Shown here: positions 1-7,639 of the stretch, one piece after another | Numbering within the stretch: position 1 is the first letter of the stretch | How the letters are laid out: every line of letters starts with the position of its first letter | Source: DASQDT01 sp036380435 | Lineage (GTDB): Bacteria > Acidobacteriota > Blastocatellia > Pyrinomonadales > Pyrinomonadaceae | Reading direction: 5' to 3' | Length of the DNA stretch: 12,645 bases | NCBI GenBank assembly: GCA_036380435.1 | Contig: DASVES010000350.1 | Span: 1 to 12,645, forward strand | Notes under the pieces: model-generated | What the model was told of the DNA's origin: nothing | Seen by the model: only the letters and a program-made list of their open reading frames with translations | Databases searched by the model: none | Position numbers and translations under genes: made by a program

Positions 1-78
1 CTCCGCGGCTCGGCGGTGAATCACGGCTGAAGGCCACTCACCACCGAGTCGCCGAGGACGCCGAGGTCGCGCAGAGAA
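1..78. repeat. Degenerate intergenic inverted repeat with about 9-nt periodicity, cut by the window start
   Basis: The right part (44-78) reads as successive units of the form CCGAGGWCG: an 8-nt unit at 44-51, then 9-nt units at 52-60, 61-69 and a diverged one at 70-78. The left part (1-18), read on the minus strand, starts CACCGCCGAG and resembles the right-hand CACCGAG...CGCCGAG, so the two could form imperfect arms around 19-42. The element is probably truncated at the window edge. No coding function is visible. The periodicity is seen directly; treating it as a mobile or structural intergenic repeat is inference. Confidence 0.4.
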
Positions 79-104
79 CTGAAATTAGGACACGACCAAA
101 ATTA

Positions 105-134
105 TTGGTGTCGTCGTCCGACAAGTCATATAAC
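105..134 (+). promoter_or_regulatory. Candidate promoter of the kinase gene, implying a very short leader
   Basis: TATAAC at 129-134 matches the sigma-70 -10 hexamer at five of six positions. TTGGTG at 105-110 is a weak -35 with an 18-bp spacer. A start site about 7 nt after the -10 would fall near 141, only about 5 nt before the ATG at 146. That ATG has no Shine-Dalgarno sequence, so a near-leaderless mRNA is possible. The -35 match is poor and this remains a prediction. Confidence 0.3.
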
Positions 135-145
135 ATACCGCTCCG

Positions 146-2851
146 ATGAACCGTTGCCCCGCCTGCTCAACCGCCGTCGCTGAAAATGTTCTCGCCTGCC
201 CAACCTGCGGCGCTGTGCTGGCAGGCACACAGCCGACCGTGCGCCACCCTCCGCCGGAAGAAAACAGCAGACCCCGGAAAAGCTCTCAGACGAGTTCCAC
301 AAGCTCGCGCAACGAAGGTCATTTCATCGCGGGAACGATACTGAACGAGCGGTATCGCGTCATCGGCCTGTTAGGCAGAGGGGGAATGGGCGAGGTCTAT
401 AAAGCCGAAGACCTCAAGCTTAATCAAACGGTCGCGCTGAAGTTCCTGCCGGAAGATTTCGCCCGAGACCGCGCGGCGCTCGAAAAGTTCTTCGGCGAAG
501 TCCGCACGGCGCGTCAGGTGTCGCACCCAAACGTCTGTCGCGTCTTCGACATCGGGGAGACGGGCGGCTCTCACTTCCTCTCGATGGAGTTTATCGACGG
601 CGACGACCTGTCGTCGCTGCTGCGGCGCATCGGCCGGCTTCCTCACGACAAGGCGGTGGAAATCGCCAGACAACTCTGCGCCGGACTTCACGCCATTCAT
701 CAGGTGGGAGTTTTGCACCGCGACCTCAAACCCGCCAACGCCATCATCGACGGGCGCGGCAAGGCGAGGATTACGGACTTCGGCATCGCGGGTCTGGAGA
801 GCGAGTTGAGAGACGGCGCGGGGCTGGCCGGCACGCCCGCCTACATGTCGCCCGAACAAATTACGGGCACAGAGTTGACGAAGAAGAGCGACATCTACTC
901 GCTCGGCCTCGTGCTCTATGAAATCTTCACAGGCAGGCAAGCCTTTGAAGGCGAGACGATCAATGAGCTGATTCGCAAACACAAACGGGCCGCGCCGACC
1001 ACCCCTTCGGAGTTCGTTAAAGAGATCGACCCGCTCGTCGAGCAGACAATTCTTCGGTGTCTGGAAAAAGACCCGCGCGAGCGTCCCGCTTCGGCGATGC
1101 AGGTGGCGTTGATGCTGCCGGGCGGGAACCCTCTGGAGGCGGCCATCGCCGCCGGGGAAACGCCCTCGCCCGAGATGGTTGCCGCCGCGCCGAAGAAGGG
1201 CGCGCTCAAACCAGCCGTCGCCGTCGCCTGCCTGTCGGCGGTCGTCGCGCTATTCGCGTTCATCGTTTTCTTTTCGGGCAGAGTAAAGAGTTCCGAATGG
1301 ATTCCGCTCGACAAGCCGCCCGAAGTTTTAGCGGAACGCGCCCGCCAAATCATCGACAGGCTCGGCTACACCGACGCGCCGACCGACACGGTCTACTCGT
1401 TCGGCTCTGCCGGAAGTTATATTAATTACGCCGGACGGGAAGACGCTCCGCCCGACAGTTTTGAAAAAATCCGCACGGGACAACCCCTGTTGCTCTATTT
1501 CTGGCATCGAACCAGCCCGCGTTACCTCATCCCGAATGCGGGTACTGAAGTAAATTTTTTCGACCCTCCGCACGACGTTTCCGGAATGACGAGCGTCTCG
1601 CTGGACGTGCGCGGCCGCCTCGTCGAATTTCAAGCCGTCCCGCCGCAAGTCGAAGAGAAAGAGACGCACAACACCCCGGCCGATTGGTCAACGCTTTTCG
1701 CGGAGGCGGGCCTCGACATACGCAGTTACAAAGAGATCGAATCACAATGGACGCCGCCCTTCTTTGCCGACGAGAGAAGGGCCTGGGAAGGCAGACACGT
1801 TGACCACGCGGAGATTCCCGTCCGCATCGAGGCGGCCGCCTTTCACGGAAGGCCGGTTTATTTCACCGTCATCTCCCCCTGGGACAAGCCTGCGAGACAA
1901 ACAGATTGGAGGAGAGCAGTCGGCAGCACGGGCATTATTTTAGCCATTACATTTTTTAGCCTTCTGTCAGCCGCCCTGATAATCGCCCGTTACAATTTGA
2001 AAGCCGGGCGCGGCGATACCAAAGGCGCGTTCAAACTCGCCGTCTTCGTCTTTTCGGTGATCACCCTCGCCCGACTCATCGATGCCGAACACGTCCCCGA
2101 CCTCGGCGGAGAAATCTGGCTTTTTTTTCAGGGCGTCAGTCTCGCGCTTTTCATCTCCACCGTGACGTGGATTTTTTACATCGCGCTCGAACCGTTTCTC
2201 CGCCGGCGCTGGTCGGAGTTGCTAATCTCCTGGAGCCGTCTGATGGCGGGAGATTTCCGCGACCCGTTGGTCGGGCGCGACGTTCTGGTCGGTGGGCTGA
2301 TGGGGCTTTTCAGCACGGCCGTTAATTACCTGACGATTCTCGTGCCGCAATGGTCGGGCGTTGCCACCCCGCCGATTATGCAGGGGAACCCCGAAGCGTT
2401 TTCGGGAGTCGGCGGAATGGCGATCCATTTTTTACACATCTTTGCCGAGCGGATTTACTTTACGATTTTTCTTTTATTTCTGCTTTTACTTCTGCTTACC
2501 GTTTTACGAAAAAAATGGCTGGCGATAGCGGCGATGTGGCTAATTATTTTTCTCACCGACGTAGATTTTGCGGGCGGTCATCAATGGATTTTCTGGCTTC
2601 ACCTGCTTTTGACGGCGACCTTCATCACGCTGGCCGCAGCGCGTTTCGGTCTGCTCACCCTTTACTCCTTTTCTCTCTTTTCCTCCCTGAGTTCCGCTTT
2701 TCCCATCACCTCCGATTTTTCCAACTGGTATGCCGGGAGCACTTTATTCGTCTTCGTCGTGCTGATGGGCTTGGCGATTTACGGCTTTCACACATCGCTC
2801 GCCGGACAAAAGATTTTTGAAGCGAAATTCCTGACAGATGTCGAGAGTTAA
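146..2851 (+). CDS. Membrane Ser/Thr protein kinase with N-terminal zinc ribbon and polytopic C-terminal region
   Basis: 901 residues. It starts with a zinc-ribbon motif, C4-x2-C7 and C18-x2-C21, which supports this ATG although no ribosome binding site is visible. A complete Hanks-type kinase domain spans about 70-325: Gly-rich loop GRGGMGEV (77-84), ATP lysine K99, alpha-C glutamate E118, catalytic HRDLKPAN (191-198), DFG (211-213) and GTPAYMSPE (229-237). All catalytic residues are present, so it should be active on Ser/Thr. A membrane segment follows (about 356-377), then a roughly 210-residue region likely outside the cytoplasm (380-590) that I do not recognise. About eight more hydrophobic segments lie between 593 and 883. 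The usual bacterial PASTA, WD40 or TPR tail is absent. The kinase is the known part; the tail probably senses or transduces a membrane or periplasmic signal (inference). The gene is visibly less GC-rich than the receptor gene downstream. No partner phosphatase or obvious substrate is adjacent. Confidence 0.93.
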   Translation: MNRCPACSTAVAENVLACPTCGAVLAGTQPTVRHPPPEENSRPRKSSQTSSTSSRNEGHFIAGTILNERYRVIGLLGRGGMGEVYKAEDLKLNQTVALKFLPEDFARDRAALEKFFGEVRTARQVSHPNVCRVFDIGETGGSHFLSMEFIDGDDLSSLLRRIGRLPHDKAVEIARQLCAGLHAIHQVGVLHRDLKPANAIIDGRGKARITDFGIAGLESELRDGAGLAGTPAYMSPEQITGTELTKKSDIYSLGLVLYEIFTGRQAFEGETINELIRKHKRAAPTTPSEFVKEIDPLVEQTILRCLEKDPRERPASAMQVALMLPGGNPLEAAIAAGETPSPEMVAAAPKKGALKPAVAVACLSAVVALFAFIVFFSGRVKSSEWIPLDKPPEVLAERARQIIDRLGYTDAPTDTVYSFGSAGSYINYAGREDAPPDSFEKIRTGQPLLLYFWHRTSPRYLIPNAGTEVNFFDPPHDVSGMTSVSLDVRGRLVEFQAVPPQVEEKETHNTPADWSTLFAEAGLDIRSYKEIESQWTPPFFADERRAWEGRHVDHAEIPVRIEAAAFHGRPVYFTVISPWDKPARQTDWRRAVGSTGIILAITFFSLLSAALIIARYNLKAGRGDTKGAFKLAVFVFSVITLARLIDAEHVPDLGGEIWLFFQGVSLALFISTVTWIFYIALEPFLRRRWSELLISWSRLMAGDFRDPLVGRDVLVGGLMGLFSTAVNYLTILVPQWSGVATPPIMQGNPEAFSGVGGMAIHFLHIFAERIYFTIFLLFLLLLLLTVLRKKWLAIAAMWLIIFLTDVDFAGGHQWIFWLHLLLTATFITLAAARFGLLTLYSFSLFSSLSSAFPITSDFSNWYAGSTLFVFVVLMGLAIYGFHTSLAGQKIFEAKFLTDVES

Positions 2852-3046
2852 AATTGAAGCTGTTATAAATAGATGTTAGGCGGCTGGTGCTGAACGGAAC
2901 TTGATAACCGTATTTTCCTGCTCGCCATCATTGACTAGACGAAACATCGGCGGTGCATTAAATTCGACGTGTCGGTGGTCATTTATTGAATGCGCCTTCG
3001 CGATATTAAAGCCCACGCCGTGTCTGAGACCCAACCCGCAGGATGA

Positions 3047-3081
3047 GGGGCGCACGACTTCGAGCGTCGTTGTCGTGCCCC
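3047..3081 (+). other. Hairpin in the leader of the TonB-dependent receptor gene
   Basis: GGGGC (3047-3051), a 2-nt bulge, then ACGAC (3054-3058) pairs with GTCGTGCCCC (3072-3081). This gives a 10-bp stem with a 13-nt loop, ending 50 nt before the receptor ATG. No T-run follows, so it is not a convincing intrinsic terminator. It could be a leader structure controlling the receptor, or chance in GC-rich DNA. The rest of the 280-nt gap (2852-3131) holds no recognisable gene. TTGACT at 2931-2936 is a possible -35, but no good -10 sits at the right distance. Confidence 0.25.
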
Positions 3082-3120
3082 GATGCCGGTACGAAACATC
3101 GTCCTTCCGAACATTTCTTA

Positions 3121-3128
3121 GAGGAAGA
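3121..3128 (+). promoter_or_regulatory. Ribosome binding site fixing the receptor start
   Basis: GAGGAAGA at 3121-3128, preceded by AGA-like sequence, lies a few nt before ATG 3132. The reading frame is open upstream to 2901, so a longer protein is formally possible. The strong purine-rich Shine-Dalgarno, and a signal peptide beginning exactly at 3132, choose this start. Confidence 0.8.
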
Positions 3129-3131
3129 TTT

Positions 3132-6100
3132 ATGCTCAATCGACTCATCAGGCTGTGCGCCTGTCTCGTGTTCATCTTCGGCGCCGCCCCCAAGCATCAC
3201 GCCCGGCAACAGCAAGCGGCGGCGACGCTCAGGGGCATCGTCACAGACCCGAACGGCGCGGTCATCGCCGGCGCGCTCATCAGGGCGACGCAAACGTCCA
3301 CGGGCACGGCCCGCGAGACACAGACGAACGACGAAGGCGCTTACGTCCTGACGAACCTGCCGCCGAGCGAGTACGAGGTGCGGGTGGAGGCGCGTGGGTT
3401 CGCTTCCAAAGTCACTAAGTCGCCCGTCGTCCTGCAAGTCGGGCAGAACGTCACCCTCGATGTGCCGTTGGAAATTGACGTGCGCGAGTCGATGACCGTA
3501 GACCTTGAAAGCACGGTGCAGCTCATCGACACGAACGCCTCGCAGGTGGATCAGGTGATCGACGAGCGCGAGATCAGAAACCTGCCGCTCAACGGGCGCA
3601 ACTTCCTCGAACTCGCGCTGCTCACGCCCGGCAACTCGCCCGCCCCCAATTTCGACCCGACCAAGACCAACACGGTCGTCATCTCCTCGGCCGGGCAGTT
3701 CGGCCGCGGCGGGAGCGTCACCGTTGACGGCGCGGACACGAACGACGACGTGGTCGGCGGCGCCGTGCAGAACATCTCGCAGGACGCGGTGCAGGAATTC
3801 CAGATCGCCACCAACCGCTTCGACGCGCGGCTCGGCCGCACCGGCTCCGCCGTCATCAACATCGTCACCAAGTCGGGAACGAACGCTTTCCACGGCTCGG
3901 CCGCCGCCTTCTTCCGCGACGCAAAGTTGCAGGGCCTCCCCGCCACGTTCGACCGCGCCTCGGCGCAGGAGGAGCCGCCCTTCGACCGACAGCAGTATGC
4001 GTTCACCCTCGGCGGCCCCATCCGGCGCGACCGGGCGTGGTTCTTCGGCTCCTTCGAGTATCGCAATCAGGACGGCGCGGTGCTCGTCGGCGCGCGCGAC
4101 CCGGCCCGCCGCGTCATCACGCGCGGCTTCGCCGACGCGCCGCTCGACGATCTCCTCTCGACCAACCGTGTAGACCTTGCGCCGAGCGACCGCGACCGGC
4201 TCAGCTTCCGCTACTCGGTTCAGGACGACGAGAGCGTCGGGGCGAGCACGCTCGTCCGCTCCATCGGCTCGGCCTCGCAGCGACAGTCGAGCCACAACCG
4301 CGCGCACTCCTTTCTCGCCAACTACACGCGCACGCTCACCGCCGAGGCCGTCAACGATTTCCGGTTCAGCTACAGCACCTTCATCAACCGCACCGTGCCC
4401 GTCGCGCCGGGGCCGCAGCTCACCTTCCCGAGCATTCAGGACGGCGCCTCGTTCCGCGTCCCGCAGGAGACGCGCCAGAAACGTTTCCAGTTCTCCGACA
4501 CGCTGACGATGCTTCGCGGCAACCACACCTTAAGCGTCGGCGGCGAGTTCCAGCACGTCCGCTCCGGCTTCCGGCTCGACGTGTTCCAGCAGGGCCGCGT
4601 CGAACTCATCGAAGACTTCCCCGACTTCGACCGCAACGGCGACGGGCGCACCGACGACGACGACCTGCTCTTCGCCGTCACGCTCCGCAGCGCCTTCCCC
4701 GACCGGCCGCTCCTCATCCCCGACGCCAACAACAACTACTTCGCCGCCTTCGTTCAAGACGACTGGCGGCTGCGCCCCAACCTGACCCTCAACCTCGGCC
4801 TGCGTTACGAAATCGACTCCGACGTGAAGAACGTCAGCCGCTACGACGAGATCAACCCCATCGTCCGCCCCTTCCTGCGGGGCACGCGCTCGCGCGACGC
4901 GAACAACTTCGCCCCGCGCGTCGGCTTCAACTGGGCGACTCGAGACGGGCGCACCTCCCTGCGCGGCGGCTACGGCATCTACTACGACCGCGTCACTCTC
5001 CAGATTCAATCGCTGGAGCGGGGCCTCGACGGCCGCGCGCTTCCCATCGAGGTGCGCGCCGGCAACCTCTTCTTTATCCCGCCGCCGTGTCTCTTCGACC
5101 CCTCCTGCGGGCAGTTCCCCCCGCCCGCGCCCACGCTCTCCTCTCCCTTCACCGGCTTCCTCCTGCCCGGCGCCGGGGCGGGCGGCATCAACATCATCGA
5201 CAACGACCTCCAGAACCCGTTGGTGCAGCAGATGACCATCGGCATCCAGCACGAGTTCGCGCGCGACTACGTCGTGCGCGCCGACTACCTGCACAACTTC
5301 GGCACACACTTCATCATCGGCCGCACCATCGGCCAAGTCTTCAATCCTGTGGTCGGCGGCCCCGACCTCGTCAAGAATCTTGAGTCGAGCGTCAAGACGA
5401 AGTACGACGGCCTGCTCCTGAGCGTCGAGAAGAGGTTTTCGCGGCCGGTTCAGTTCCGCGCCTCCTACACGCTCTCGAAGGCGTTCAACTACGCGAACGA
5501 CGATCAGATTCCCTTCTCGAACGGCCCCGCCAACCCGGAAAACTTACAGCTCGAATACGGCCCCACGCCCAACGACCAGCGCCACCGCTTCACCTTCGCC
5601 GGCGTCTTCGACGCGCCGCTCGGCCTGCGTCTCTCCCCGCTGCTCACGCTCGCCTCCGGCGTGCCGATGGACATCCTCCTCCCCGACGGGAGCGCGCGCC
5701 TCCCCTCCTTGCAGCGCAACGCGGGCGGCCGACTCTTCGAGACGGGCGCGGAGCTGAACGCCTTCATCACGCAACTCAACGCGGCGGGCGGCGTCGGCGC
5801 TCAACCCCTGCCGCTCGTCTCCGACGACGCGCGCTTCAGCGACGGCTTCAGCTCGCTCGACCTGCGCGTCTCGAAGGACTTCCGTATCGGCGAGCGCGTG
5901 CGCCTCGAACCCATCGCCGAGGTCTTCAACCTCTTCAACGTGACGAACATCCTCGGCGTCTCGAACGTCAACTACTCGGGCTTCTCAAACGTGCTCGTCA
6001 GAGACAGCAACGAAGCGTCAACTCCGGGCTTCCTGCGCTCGTCGAGCTTCGGGCGGCCCGTCACGACCGCCGGCGGCGTCTTCGGCTCAGGCGGAGCGCG

Positions 6101-6134
6101 CGCCTTCCAGTTCGCGGCGCGTCTGACGTTCTGA
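3132..6134 (+). CDS. TonB-dependent receptor, Oar-like, with N-terminal carboxypeptidase-regulatory domain
   Basis: 1000 residues; outer-membrane beta-barrel transporter predicted to move a large substrate using TonB/ExbBD energy. A signal peptide with basic start and hydrophobic core is visible at about 1-26. Residues about 31-115 form a CarboxypepD-regulatory/CNA-B-like beta-sandwich, with LRGIVTDPNGAVIAGA and the YVLTNLPPSEYEVRVEARGF pattern. The plug domain follows (about 138-255), with LPLNGRNFLELALLTPG, VDGADTND and a VINIVTKSGTNAFHG segment. The barrel runs to a terminal Phe (RLTF), the usual outer-membrane signal. The length is normal for acidobacterial Oar-like receptors. Substrate is unknown; relatives are linked to polysaccharide or peptide uptake and surface adhesion. 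An EF-hand-like loop sits at residues 500-512. No classical TonB box is obvious. The in-frame stretch 2901-3131 upstream is not considered coding. Confidence 0.93.
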   Translation: MLNRLIRLCACLVFIFGAAPKHHARQQQAAATLRGIVTDPNGAVIAGALIRATQTSTGTARETQTNDEGAYVLTNLPPSEYEVRVEARGFASKVTKSPVVLQVGQNVTLDVPLEIDVRESMTVDLESTVQLIDTNASQVDQVIDEREIRNLPLNGRNFLELALLTPGNSPAPNFDPTKTNTVVISSAGQFGRGGSVTVDGADTNDDVVGGAVQNISQDAVQEFQIATNRFDARLGRTGSAVINIVTKSGTNAFHGSAAAFFRDAKLQGLPATFDRASAQEEPPFDRQQYAFTLGGPIRRDRAWFFGSFEYRNQDGAVLVGARDPARRVITRGFADAPLDDLLSTNRVDLAPSDRDRLSFRYSVQDDESVGASTLVRSIGSASQRQSSHNRAHSFLANYTRTLTAEAVNDFRFSYSTFINRTVPVAPGPQLTFPSIQDGASFRVPQETRQKRFQFSDTLTMLRGNHTLSVGGEFQHVRSGFRLDVFQQGRVELIEDFPDFDRNGDGRTDDDDLLFAVTLRSAFPDRPLLIPDANNNYFAAFVQDDWRLRPNLTLNLGLRYEIDSDVKNVSRYDEINPIVRPFLRGTRSRDANNFAPRVGFNWATRDGRTSLRGGYGIYYDRVTLQIQSLERGLDGRALPIEVRAGNLFFIPPPCLFDPSCGQFPPPAPTLSSPFTGFLLPGAGAGGINIIDNDLQNPLVQQMTIGIQHEFARDYVVRADYLHNFGTHFIIGRTIGQVFNPVVGGPDLVKNLESSVKTKYDGLLLSVEKRFSRPVQFRASYTLSKAFNYANDDQIPFSNGPANPENLQLEYGPTPNDQRHRFTFAGVFDAPLGLRLSPLLTLASGVPMDILLPDGSARLPSLQRNAGGRLFETGAELNAFITQLNAAGGVGAQPLPLVSDDARFSDGFSSLDLRVSKDFRIGERVRLEPIAEVFNLFNVTNILGVSNVNYSGFSNVLVRDSNEASTPGFLRSSSFGRPVTTAGGVFGSGGARAFQFAARLTF

Positions 6135-6141
6135 AGAAGCT

Positions 6142-6282
6142 GTGAGCTATTAGCCGTTAGCTGTTAGCTCACGGCCGTGCGCCGTGGCGCGCGTCCCACA
6201 GGGGCACTAAAGTCCTCGCCCGCTCTCTTCTAAAGCTAATAGCTAACAGCTAATGGCTAATGGCTAATGGCTAACGCCTAAT
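6142..6282. repeat. Inverted element made of degenerate heptamer tandem repeats (RGCTAAY)
   Basis: The right arm (6234-6282) is seven contiguous 7-nt units of consensus RGCTAAY: AGCTAAT, AGCTAAC, AGCTAAT, GGCTAAT, GGCTAAT, GGCTAAC and a diverged GCCTAAT. The left arm (6142-6169) is four units of the same consensus on the opposite strand. Within the left arm GTGAGCTA (6142-6149) and TAGCTCAC (6165-6172) also pair perfectly. The centre contains the palindrome CACGGCCGTG (6170-6179) and GCGCC-GT-GGCGC (6179-6190). The element fills almost the whole 151-nt gap between the receptor stop and the permease start. It could form a long imperfect hairpin in RNA or a cruciform in DNA. Its role (attenuator, mobile palindromic element, slippage product) is unknown. 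Confidence 0.85.
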
Positions 6283-6285
6283 CCC

Positions 6286-7620
6286 GTGAGTTCAACGGAC
6301 AAGCTCAAGCGACAGATTGGCCTGCGGACGGCCACGGCGCTGGTCGTCGGCGAGGTGATCGCCGTCGGCATCTTTCTGGCGCCCGCCGGGATGGCGAAGT
6401 CGCTCGGCTCGCCCGCGCTCGTCTTCGGCGTCTGGCTCGCGATGGGTTTGATGGCGCTCTGCGGCGCGCTCTGTTACGGGGAGTTGGCGGCGCGTTTCCC
6501 AGAGGCCGGGGGCGGCTACGTCTATCTGCGCGAGGCTTACGGGCCGGCGGTCGCCTTCCTCTACGGGTGGATGGCCTTCCTCGTGATGGACCCGGGGTTG
6601 ACGGCCGCGCTCGCCGTCGGCATGGCCGGCTACGCGGCCTACTCGCTCGGCCTCTCGACGTTGGGGACGAAAGCCGTCGCCATCGTCGCCATCGTTGCGG
6701 TGGCCGCCGTCAACATCCGCGGGGTCAGGCTCGGCGGCTGGTTCGTCCGCTGGCTGACCGTCGTCAAGCTCGGGCTGCTCCTGCTCATCCTGCTGTGGGG
6801 CTTCGCGCTGCGTCTGGGCGACTGGGGAAACTTCACCCCGTTCGTCGCCCAGAGAGCGGGTTCGACTCCACTCGCGGGGGCTTTGGCCGGGGGACTGGTG
6901 GCCGCCTTCTTCTCCTTCGGCGGCTGGTGGGACGTGAGCAAACTGGCGGGCGAAGTACGCGACCCCGAGCGCACGCTTCCCCGCGCGCTGGCCTACGGCG
7001 TGCTCACGGTGACGCTCGTTTACATCTTAACCAGCGCCGTCTTCATCTACCTCGTGCCCCTCGACCGCGTCACTTCGAGCGAGACGTTCGCGGCGCAGGC
7101 GGGCGAGGCGCTCTTCGGGCGCTTGGGCGGGCAGTTCTTCTCCGGCGTCGTCATCATCGCCGTGCTCGGCAGTCTCGTGGGGATCGTCATGTCGGCCCCG
7201 CGCGTCTACTTCGCGATGGCGCGCGACCGCGTGTTTCCGGCGGGGGCGGCCCGTCTGCACCCGCGCTACGGCACCCCGGCGCGGGCCATCGCCCTGCAAG
7301 CGGCGCTCGCCTCTGTGCTCGTCGTCCTCGGCAATTTTGAACAGATCGTCTCGTACTTTATTTTCGTCGTCGTCGTCTTCATCGCGCTGACCGTGGCGGC
7401 GCTCTTCGTGCTCCGCCGCGAACGCCCGGCCGCGGGCGGCTACTCGACTCCCGGCTACCCCGTGACGCCGGTGATATTTTTGCTTTTGATCGTCCTGCTG
7501 CTCTTGCTGCTCGGTGGTAACAACCCGAAGCAGGCGTTTCTGGGCGTCGCGGTGGTGGCGGCGGGGCTGCCGTTTTACTGGCTCGTTTTTCGCCGTGCGC
7601 CCGGCGGCTCTGAAAGTTGA
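6286..7620 (+). CDS. APC-superfamily amino acid permease
   Basis: 444 residues with about twelve hydrophobic segments; cytoplasmic-membrane amino acid transporter or exchanger. The first segment carries the family signature GEVIAVGIF (22-30), an unwound-helix substrate-binding motif. The PEAGGGYVYLREAYGP loop after helix 2 and SFGGWWDVSKLAGEVRDPERTLPRA around 209-234 are typical of the LAT/SteT-like branch, so a neutral or branched amino acid is possible; the exact substrate cannot be read. The start is GTG 6286, the first start codon after an in-frame TAA at 6265-6267. No Shine-Dalgarno is visible because the heptamer repeat runs to 6282. The AhpD-like gene begins 19 nt after the stop, so the two are probably one operon. 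Confidence 0.9.
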   Translation: MSSTDKLKRQIGLRTATALVVGEVIAVGIFLAPAGMAKSLGSPALVFGVWLAMGLMALCGALCYGELAARFPEAGGGYVYLREAYGPAVAFLYGWMAFLVMDPGLTAALAVGMAGYAAYSLGLSTLGTKAVAIVAIVAVAAVNIRGVRLGGWFVRWLTVVKLGLLLLILLWGFALRLGDWGNFTPFVAQRAGSTPLAGALAGGLVAAFFSFGGWWDVSKLAGEVRDPERTLPRALAYGVLTVTLVYILTSAVFIYLVPLDRVTSSETFAAQAGEALFGRLGGQFFSGVVIIAVLGSLVGIVMSAPRVYFAMARDRVFPAGAARLHPRYGTPARAIALQAALASVLVVLGNFEQIVSYFIFVVVVFIALTVAALFVLRRERPAAGGYSTPGYPVTPVIFLLLIVLLLLLLGGNNPKQAFLGVAVVAAGLPFYWLVFRRAPGGSES

Positions 7621-7623
7621 AAG

Positions 7624-7630
7624 AGAGGAA
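7624..7630 (+). promoter_or_regulatory. Ribosome binding site of the AhpD-like selenoprotein gene
   Basis: AGAGGAA at 7624-7630 lies 9 nt before ATG 7640, slightly long but acceptable spacing. It lies in the 19-nt gap after the permease stop and supports independent translation initiation at 7640 rather than at an in-frame codon inside the permease gene. Confidence 0.65.
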
Positions 7631-7639
7631 TCACAACCC

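Noticed and set aside
2901..3131. In-frame 77-codon N-terminal extension of the receptor
   Set aside because: It has no ribosome binding site at 2901 and lies in non-family sequence; the signal peptide and strong Shine-Dalgarno place the start at 3132.
3006..4526. 506-codon open frame antisense to the receptor gene
   Set aside because: The translation is a low-complexity Arg/Val/Glu-rich shadow of GC-rich codon usage with no motifs, and the plus strand there encodes a clear receptor.
4037..5383. 448-codon open frame overlapping the receptor in another plus frame
   Set aside because: Extremely Arg/Pro-rich composition typical of an out-of-frame reading of a C-rich third-position gene.
6234..6282. 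CRISPR array
   Set aside because: The units are 7 nt, contiguous and degenerate, with no spacers and no cas genes.
6253..6285. ATG at 6253 as the permease start
   Set aside because: It is in frame but is followed by TAA four codons later, inside the repeat.
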